Origin: Guadua angustifolia
Taxonomy: Eukaryota; Streptophyta; Magnoliopsida; Poales; Poaceae
Length of the DNA stretch: 64,000 bases
Direction of reading: 5' to 3'
Assembly (NCBI GenBank): GCA_036346375.1
Contig: CM070502.1
Coordinates: 73,920,224-73,984,223 of the forward strand
Position 1 is the stretch's first letter; each line of letters opens with the position of its first letter. The notes under the pieces are model-generated. The model saw only the letters and a list, made by a program, of their open reading frames with translations. It was not told where the DNA came from and searched no databases. Shown here in pieces: positions 56,801 through 64,000 of the stretch. A program made the position numbers and the translations under genes.

Positions 56801-57645
56801 TTTTTTTTTAGATCAAAAAGACATCAAGAGATGTCCCGCCCATTTAAGAAACTGAAAGCAAACATTTAGTCCCAAACACGACCACAAAACCGCACTCCAT
56901 GGCCATCACCAAACTCCACAGACTAAACCAACTCACCACACAACCACGCTTAACCTCGCAGGCACAAGATCGTGATTTTTACCTCCACTTAAGCTAAGCA
57001 TCACAACAGAAAACTTCCTAGGCATTAACTCAAAGAAAAGAGAAAGAAACACCAGACACAACTAAAACGTTTTCACTTTTATGAAGATTAGACACCGCAC
57101 TCCTTCATTTTCATTTTTCTCGCGATCTCCACCACAAAGAACTACTTCAACTCCTCAAGACATTCCCAATACAAAGACAAGACTCCAAATCGACTTCCAC
57201 GCCTCCGGTTCCAAAGGCGCTTGGACATGGAGCTCCAGATGTTTACAGAACTTCAAAATTTTGGTTTCCATCTCCCCATGAATAGCGGACTCCACTTCTC
57301 AACAGAACAAGCAGTTTCCTCCAAAGATTTTTCACACTTAACCAATCCTGAAATCGAAAAATCATGTTATTCCTACATTTCCAAATGCTCCATAGGGTAG
57401 CAGCACCAATAGAATTCAAAGCCCCATTCTTATTGTTACTAAGCCAGAAATGCGCAATAGACTCAAGATTAAAACCAATCACAACACCAAAAAATTTAGA
57501 GATCAGATTCCAAATATTCTAAGCCACAACACAATAAAAAAAGATATGATTAATCGATTCATCCTCATTACAGCAGTAGCATTCACTTCCCTTATCGATG
57601 CCTCTTTTCAATAAGTTGTCCTTGGTCATAAGCTTATTATGAGAA
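56801..57645 (-). mobile_element. 5'-truncated LINE B
   Basis: The T-run at 56801-56809 is the minus-strand poly(A) tail. CCATAATTTGGA is duplicated at 56789-56800 and 57646-57657 as a perfect 12-bp target duplication. The body is a 3' UTR plus the zf-RVT tail of a LINE reverse transcriptase, related to LINE A (shared LMTxDNLLKRG and NNMIFRFQ-W segments). Its length is 845 bp. Confidence 0.92.
57243..57645 (-). pseudogene. LINE RT C-terminal fragment
   Basis: The minus strand reads NKLMTKDNLLKRGIDKGSEC, CCNEDESINHIFFYCVVA, then a TAG, then IWNLISKFFGVV and HFWLSNNKNGALNSIGAATL, ending in a stop near 57243. This is the zinc-binding RT tail of a plant LINE with one in-frame stop and no catalytic domain. 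Confidence 0.85.
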
Positions 57646-57657
57646 CCATAATTTGGA

Positions 57658-58489
57658 TTTGGACATGCATCGCCGGCAGGATCGAGCTAGAGTCGGACCG
57701 GACAGGCTTGTAGCCCGGCCCAAACCATGCAAGCCCGAGCATTGGCTCGTCCTGTTCATCTGGTTACCTCCTACCAGTGCCAGTGGCCGGTCGGCTCGCT
57801 GGCACCTCACCTGTCGGCTCCCGGCCAAAAATACACGTATACTTGTTAGCTTTGCGTTTGCCTGGCAGACTGTCAGGTGCGCATGGACGGGTCCCGTTCG
57901 TAGCCATCCCATGAGATCTCTGAGGATGAGATCCAACGCTGGAGCACCGTCCATTCCACTTTGCACTTTACCCCACCGGAAAATTTCCAAAACCCCCCCT
58001 CACGTCATCATTTTCCAACCCAACTCCCAAATGCACGCCCAACTCACACAAGCTCGCTCTCGGTCTCAGGGTAGTAGGCAAAATCTGACGTGACGAGCCC
58101 GCACCAGTTCATCGTCGCCATCATCCACCCTCGCTCGCGCCCTTCCGTCTCATCGATAGCATAGCACCACGTTTCCATTCCACCCTAGTAGTATTCTTCT
58201 AACTCCAGACCTAATCTAACGGCTGATGATTGTCAGCGCTACGAGGTCCGACCGTGCGATAGGATCGCGGTTCCCATCCTAGCTAGTTGCCTCTCTACCG
58301 TGTCCATTCCACCTTGGTCAGGTGTGAAGCCCATGATAAAAGTTGAGGGTAGCCTCGAAAGTCTAAGTTAAATTGATACTAATATAGTATTGCACTATTA
58401 TACAATCTAAATTTCACTTATGTCTATCTTATCTAATCTTTAATTTCATTGGTATGATTTATTAGGATTAAATTCTAGTCGAAACCACT
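57658..58489. other. Intergenic, no supported gene
   Basis: Mixed composition. The 146-codon plus frame from 57653 starts in the LINE target duplication and shows no domain. Confidence 0.45.
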
Positions 58490-58492
58490 TTA

Positions 58493-58804
58493 GGACCTAT
58501 TTGTTTCAGCTTTAGATTCTCTAAAATCTGATTCTGGATTGTCGTTGTAGAAAAGCTGATCATCTTGTTTACATTTTAGACGAAAAATATAAACTTAATT
58601 CGCTTTATTTTAGCCTATAAGTTTCAGATCTAAGCTGAAGTTGGGATCTGGAGCTCTTCCAAACAGGGTCATGAAGTGGATTGTCGATTCTAGTGTATAT
58701 GGGTGGGCTGGATTGTGATAATCGGATTTTAGAATCTAGATGTTTGTTTTTTATTATGCTTTTGGGACTAGAATCCAGAATCAAAAACTAAAACAAACAG
58801 GCCC
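58493..58804. mobile_element. Tourist-like MITE, copy 3, with nested insert
   Basis: Termini are GGACCTATTTGTTTCAG and AAACAAACAGGCCC, with TTA at 58490-58492 and 58805-58807. Subterminal GATTCTCTAAAATCTGATTC and TAGAATCCAGAATCAAAAAC are inverted relatives. Inside, 58545-58676 matches the 3' two-thirds of the MITEs at 1867-2083 and 25862-26050 (TTGTTTACATTTTAGACG ... GAGCTCTTCCAAACAGGG). It is bracketed by the direct repeat TGGATTGTCG. This looks like one Tourist-type element inserted in another. Confidence 0.75.
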
Positions 58805-58807
58805 TTA

Positions 58808-59927
58808 GTTAAGTAGCACACTCATTGGCAAGGGAAGTACTGTTTGAATTACTTGTGAAATAGTTATACAAAGTTTTTTTATCCATTATTGCAAATCTAC
58901 GAATAAATTGTAAAAGTCACCTGTACATAGAATACAACTAGATTGTCAAATTGTCTATGCAATAAAGCATCAAGTCATCAATAAGAGCAAATAATAAAGA
59001 TTAATTAATAGTATTAGAAAAGGCATTAAATACCAAGGCTCAAATCGGTAGATCCCTTGTGACCAGTCCGTCGCTTGGCCCTCTCCTTATTCTCCGCGGC
59101 TCCGCATAGCCAACGCCCCGCTAATCCCTGCCTCCCCTAGCAACCTCCTCCCATCCTTCGTCCTCCCCTCCCTAGTTCCAACTCATCGCGCCACCCCCAA
59201 GCTCGAGCTTCCCTGCACGACCATTGCCCTGCCACTAGGGCGCCAGGGTTTCTTGGGCTCAGCTACTTACCATCTTCAAGTGCGCTCTCAATTCTTGATC
59301 GATCAATCCTCTTTCTGTTCAGTTACATCTGATGCCCGATGGGGTGGTTGTGAGAATTAGTTGCTAGTTGGGCCTTGTGGCCTTGATGATTGTTGGCTGA
59401 TGGCTGAGAAAAGACCATCATTTTCATCTTTTAATCTCTTCCTCTGCATCAAGACTAACTCATAGCTTGCATCCATAGCTATAATCGTTTGCCGCTCGGA
59501 GGGTGAAGGTGTTACGGCGCTGACGGAGGGTTGCCTCGAACCTACGAAGACTTGCTGTTGGATACGGAAGCTTACTGTTGGATTCGTTGCTGACCCTGAT
59601 ATAGGGGGCAAGCACCTCTAGCACGGAGCGACGACACTTACAACTACACTAGAGGTAGAGTTGCCAGGGAGTAGCTCATGAGTTTGAGGCTGCTAGCAGC
59701 AACACTACAACAATGGCTAAAGCTGCGGTGTGCTAGGAGTTGGAAAGATGAGCCTAGCTTGGTCAACGAGACGGCCATGGCAGTGGAAAAGAATCCAAGT
59801 CAAAAGCCGCTCGTCCCTCACCATGACATGTGGGCTCCACAAGTCAGCCAGATACTAGCATACTCATCACTGACTGATGGTGGGCTATAGCCTGTCTGGG
59901 GACTGCGCCCCCAAAATTCCGGCCTAT
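58808..59927. other. Intergenic/upstream region of glutamyl-tRNA synthetase gene
   Basis: 58808-59040 is AT-rich. 59045-59290 is CT-rich, like a plant leader (CTCCGCGG, CCCTCCC words), and ends CTTCAAG|GTGCG-like, but it has no coding continuation. 59357-59611 has a minus-strand frame of no recognised family. Confidence 0.4.
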
Positions 59928-59946
59928 CTTCTTCTTCTTCTTCTTC
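59928..59946 (+). repeat. (CTT)n tract in the leader
   Basis: Six CTT repeats lie about 30 bp upstream of the glutamyl-tRNA synthetase ATG. CT-rich tracts are common in plant 5' UTRs. Confidence 0.9.
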
Positions 59947-59976
59947 GCAGTCAAATCTTGCATCCGGCGACACGAG

Positions 59977-62900
59977 ATGGCGACGAGCTCGCTGATGGGG
60001 TCGCCGTGGCTCCGCGTCAGGCTCCTCCCGGGCGTGGCCCCGCGCCTCCGCCGGACCCTCTCCGTCCGCGCCGCCTCGGCGGATAACGGCCCGGTCCGCG
60101 TCCGCTTCGCGCCGTCGCCCACAGGCAATCTCCACGTCGGCGGCGCCCGCACCGCGCTCTTCAACTACCTCTTCGCGCGCTCCAAGGGGGGTAGGTTCGT
60201 CCTCCGCATCGAGGACACCGACCTCGAGAGGTCCACCAAGAAGTCCGAGGAGGCCGTCCTCAGCGACCTCGCCTGGCTCGGCCTCGACTGGGACGAAGGT
60301 ACTACTAACGTTTAGCGTGGCTCTAGGATTCCATACAAGTTAGGCTTCAATTCACACTTTTTTCCTTCTGATAACTTGATTGCCCTTGAAAGTTATCAAG
60401 AAACATTGCTGCTAGCATCATGCTTCCTCTTGATTCTCGTCTTCCACTATGGAAGCATGCATAATTTGCAACAGTGGAGATGCTTATTCAGTTCTGTTGA
60501 AGTATTGAACCACTAAAATTAAATCTGTTACCAACGATTTGGTAGAGGTTAAGAGTATTGAGTGCTCATCTGCATATCTGTTTAGGTCCGGATGTTGGCG
60601 GGGAATTTGGGCCTTATCGCCAGTCGGAGCGCAATTCTCTGTACAAACAGTATGCCGAGAAGCTCCTGGAGTATGGTGCGGTTTACCGCTGCTTTTGCTC
60701 CAATGAGGTATCTATCTTCCCTCCTTTGATCTGCATGCATGTGTGCGTCAGTGAAATTTGAGTTTCATGATTTCAATTTCACATATGAGTAGGTTATTTT
60801 TTTTTGTCTTATGAACAAGGGAGCTGACCAAAGTTCTATTAAAGTGTTCCTTTTGTTGCTTTGAGTAAAATGCTTGGGCTTTTGTTTTTCTTATGAAAAA
60901 TCAAAAGTGATTTATCCCACCATGACCACTGAGGAACAGTGGCGTATCCAGGATTTTGGGTATGGGTGGTCCAACTTGGTATAAATTTTTTAAATACCGT
61001 AAATCTAACATGCCAATATACAATACAAATATAGAATTTACCAAAAGTGCATCATGATATATTAATAAGGTGTCTTATAAACATCTTAAAATCAACAACT
61101 AACTATGAAATTTGACTTAAAGAAACTTACACGACTACAATAATTTGAAGAAGATTACAGTACTACTTCTTGTTAGGTCTACGCTTTCTAATGGCCATGA
61201 AAGTGTCCATTATATCTTCTTCATTCACTTTAAAGAAAATATCTCGCTCAATGAATATGACTAGACAATCGTCCAAAAGACTATCACCCATCCCTCTTCA
61301 TGTTTCAACAATTCTGCAATACAATATGTAGGATCGATATATATTAAACTAGCAATCAAAGGGGGGTAAATGATTGCACGGAAGCTAAAATCAAATTTTT
61401 GATTATTTTTGAAACACCCCAATTAACTGATTCGGATTCGACAAAAACAGATTAACCTACATTCACTAAAACAGTAATTTCTGACGATCCCACCGTTAGA
61501 TCGATGTGAAATTTTAACTACTGAAACTAGACTCAATTTTCAAGCTAACACAACAAAAATCAGCTCGATCGGATCTACGGATCTAAAGTTATTTTCTTCG
61601 TAATTTTACTGAATCAAACGCCAGACCAAATAAAAACAGATTGACTCACGTTCACCAAAATAATAATTCCCAAAGATCCTACCGTTGGATTGTTGTGAAA
61701 TTTTAACTGTAGAAACTAGATGAAATGTAGAAATTAACACAACAAGAATCAATCCGATCGGATCAACGGATCTAAAGATATTACCTTCACAATATGACTA
61801 TCTCAGTAATAACGGGAATTAAACTTACAGCTTTGGAATTTTTGGGTGGGCGGGGCCCACCCGGCCCACCCTCTGGATCCGCCAGTGCTGAGGAATGAGT
61901 CAGCTGAAACCCCGCGAACAATTTGTCGAGGTTGTTTTCAGTAAATACTCATGGCCTGACCTGGTAGTAATTTTTACCGGATCAAATATTAACTTGTTTG
62001 ACAATGGTTGTTATTACTTCAGGAACTTGAACAAATGAAGGAGACCGCGAAGCAGATGCAACTTCCGCCTGTATACATGGGGAAGTGGGCAACTGCTTCA
62101 GATGCAGAAGTGCAACAGGAGTTAGAGAAAGGGACAGCTTATACTTACCGTTTCCGTGTGCCGAAGGATGGGTCATTGAAAATTAATGACCTTATTCGTG
62201 GTGAGGTAATGACTTAAAAAGCTCTAGAGCATAAGCTTTGGCACTACCATACTGTTACATTAAACTTATTATGGTTGATAATTCATGATTCCAAATTTAT
62301 ATACATGCACTGAGCATCGGATAGTTTCATAAAGGTCAGTTGGAACTTAGACACGCTTGGTGATTTCGTGATTATGAGAAGCAATGGCCAGCCAGTGTAT
62401 AACTTTTGTGTCACAGTTGATGATGCTACCATGCGCATCTCTCATGTCATCAGGTAATGAAAAGTAATTACCTTTTGATCATCCCCTTTTGATGGGTCCG
62501 GCCCTGAATTCATGCTCTTGTTTTGTTTTCTTCCAGAGCTGAGGAACATTTACCAAATACATTGCGGCAAGCCCTCATTTATAAAGTAATTTTCTATACC
62601 TGCTTTTACCTTGTTTGTCATAATCTATATTCTTGGCCCTTTAAAACGAATGTCTTGGACATAACATGTCTACTGTAATGTACTAATGTATAATGTTTCG
62701 GTCTTCTGCAGGCTCTTGGATTTCCAATGCCTTCATTTGCTCATGTCTCACTTATTCTGGCTCCTGATAGAAGTAAACTGTCTAAACGTCATGGGGCTAC
62801 ATCTGTGGGGCAGGTAACTAACTGATTGTTCACAAGATATGGTGTTTATCCGCATTAAAATATGCGATTGGATATATGTACTTTGTATGTACCTCTCTCT

Positions 62901-64000
62901 TCATTTGTCTATATATTGCAGTCAATTACTTGGTGTTTCATGTAGTTTCACAACATAATTCCCTTTTGAAAGGCAGAAAACAACTAAACACTATGTCCTT
63001 TTTTCTTTGGGCAGTACAAAGAGATGGGCTACCTGCCGCAGGCAATGGTAAATTATTTAGCACTCCTGGGTTGGGGCGATGGTACTGAAAATGAATTCTT
63101 CACTATTGATGACCTAGGTTGGTTTCTCAATAATTCATTCTATTATTTTCACTGGGCAATTCTTGAAAGTTGTAATGACCATTTGTTTACCGGTTCTCAC
63201 TTTGGCGTTCTCTCTCCTTTACAGTTGAAAAATTCACTATAAATCGTGTCAATAAAAGTGGAGCAGTCTTTGATGCAATAAAATTAAAGTAAGATCATTT
63301 ACCAAAATTCTCTCTGGTTAAGCTATCATTATGGAACTGTCAAAATTCTATGATTGCGTGCGATACTGCAATCAATTGAACTTTTGAGTTTGCTACCACT
63401 TACTGTTTAGTTTTTAAAGCCTTATACCCAGGCATTATTTCAATTATAAGATGACTGTTGAGCTTATTACTAGCTAGTTCAGTGGTTATTTTATGAACTT
63501 TTTGACAAGCTGGGGAGTATCTCTAGAAGTCCACATGTCAATAAAGTTACAGTGTTAAAAAGTTCCCTTCAGGATATCCCATGAATTGAGCTAGGAAGCA
63601 TCTAGAATCACTTGCGGTATTGATAGAGTTGATTCATAAGCCTGATAAATACAGTTATCTTGAATGAATTAGGTCCGAAGAACCTTTTGTTGTCTGCTAT
63701 TCAGTAGTGTTTTGAAGGCACATCGCATCTTGGTCAATCTTGTATACTGGGATCTACCAACAACTACCACCACTGAGCTCAAATTGCTATTCTTCTGATA
63801 CTGTGTTGGCTTATCCACTATTCCCTTTAAGAAGTGCGTGTTCAACACCAACTTAATGTCTTCTAGTCAGACCTTCAGATCTTGACAGGAACCTCTCACT
63901 TGAACAGTTGAACATGGAAAATGATCTTTGTGCTTCACTGATCTATTTTGATAATGACCTGGTTTATATATTTATGTAGATGGATGAATGGACAGCATCT
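59977..64000 (+). CDS. OVA3: Organellar glutamyl-tRNA synthetase, 5' part (continues past window)
   Basis: Exons 59977-60298, 60586-60707, 62023-62205, 62335-62453, 62537-62585, 62712-62813, 63015-63117, 63225-63288 and 63980 onward join in consistent phase, giving 354 complete codons before the last partial exon. Residues 1-36 are a Ser/Arg-rich transit peptide. FAPSPTGNLHVGGARTALFN (44-63) carries the class I HIGH-type signature as HVGG. KLSKR (287-291, in DRSKLSKRHG) is the KMSKS motif. RFVLRIEDTDLERS and YNFCVTVDDATMRISHVIR are bacterial-type GluRS landmarks, so this is the chloroplast/mitochondrial enzyme that charges tRNA-Glu (and, in plant organelles, tRNA-Gln by mischarging). It also supplies Glu-tRNA for plastid tetrapyrrole synthesis. 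The Arabidopsis counterpart is OVA3/ERS. Intron 2 is enlarged by a hAT element. The C-terminal anticodon-binding domain lies beyond the window. Confidence 0.95.
60937..61887. mobile_element. hAT-like element in intron 2 of the GluRS gene
   Basis: Termini are CAGTGGCGTATCCAGG and CTGGATCCGCCAGTG. A perfect 8-bp duplication, CTGAGGAA, lies at 60929-60936 and 61888-61895. Within it is a decayed transposase C-terminus (61163-61291, minus) and an internal duplication of roughly 190 bp (two versions of AAAAACAGATT ... GGATCTAAAG, about 61440-61800). At 951 bp it is a deletion derivative of a hAT transposon, probably minus-oriented. Confidence 0.92.
61163..61291 (-). pseudogene. Relic hAT transposase C-terminus
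   Basis: The minus strand reads LLDDCLVIFIERDIFFKVNE, EDIMDTFMAIRKRRPNKK, then a stop. This matches the conserved C-terminal end of plant TTF-type hAT transposases that are often annotated as zinc finger MYM-type protein 1-like. Only about 42 codons remain. It supports the hAT assignment made from the ends. Confidence 0.8.

Overview
This is nuclear DNA from a grass (Poaceae). The evidence is intron-rich plus-strand genes with GT..AG splice sites, very GC-rich first exons, dense Tourist/Stowaway-type MITEs, Copia- and Gypsy-type LTRs, hAT elements, LINE tails and a Helitron with a typical plant 3' terminus. I cannot name the species. Nothing bacterial or viral is present.

Recognisable genes: (1) a four-exon gene at 3112-4467 encoding a 241-aa coiled-coil protein with an LxLxL/DLN EAR-type motif; (2) an intact, intronless cyclophilin on the minus strand at 36511-37041, with a decapitated, frameshifted tandem copy at 32946-33474; (3) an eight-exon METTL16/FIONA1-type m6A RNA methyltransferase at 41903-45396, whose reconstructed frame closes perfectly (487 aa); (4) a cold-shock-domain protein with four CCHC knuckles at 51812-52513, with a TATA box and a 10-bp hairpin just upstream of its start codon; (5) the 5' part of an organellar glutamyl-tRNA synthetase gene from 59977 to the window end.

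The most striking region is 9.2-23.9 kb. A minus-oriented LTR of about 3.2 kb is interrupted by two insertions. One is a plus-oriented solo LTR of the same family (10404-13784, 5-bp target duplication CGGAC). The other is an 8083-bp Helitron (15551-23633), starting TC, ending CTAG, inserted between A and T. The host LTR sequence reads straight through both insertion points. The Helitron has no visible Rep/helicase. It carries same-strand gene fragments: a MAP3K kinase exon, a CUE-domain exon, broken calreticulin exons, and at least three unidentified exon-like blocks.

From 30.0 to 37.0 kb there is a direct tandem duplication (about 3.5 kb per unit) carrying the cyclophilin and a Tourist-like MITE. 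The junction sits immediately at the cyclophilin start codon, so the first copy lost its promoter and is a pseudogene. The rest of the window is intergenic repeat: three related Tourist-like MITEs (one nested), a MULE-like foldback, a Stowaway-like MITE, two bounded hAT-like elements (one inside a glutamyl-tRNA synthetase intron with a relic transposase C-terminus), two 5'-truncated LINEs with target duplications, Gypsy LTR and gag fragments, and two decayed tRNA-like sequences. The genes appear unrelated to one another; there is no operon or cluster logic.
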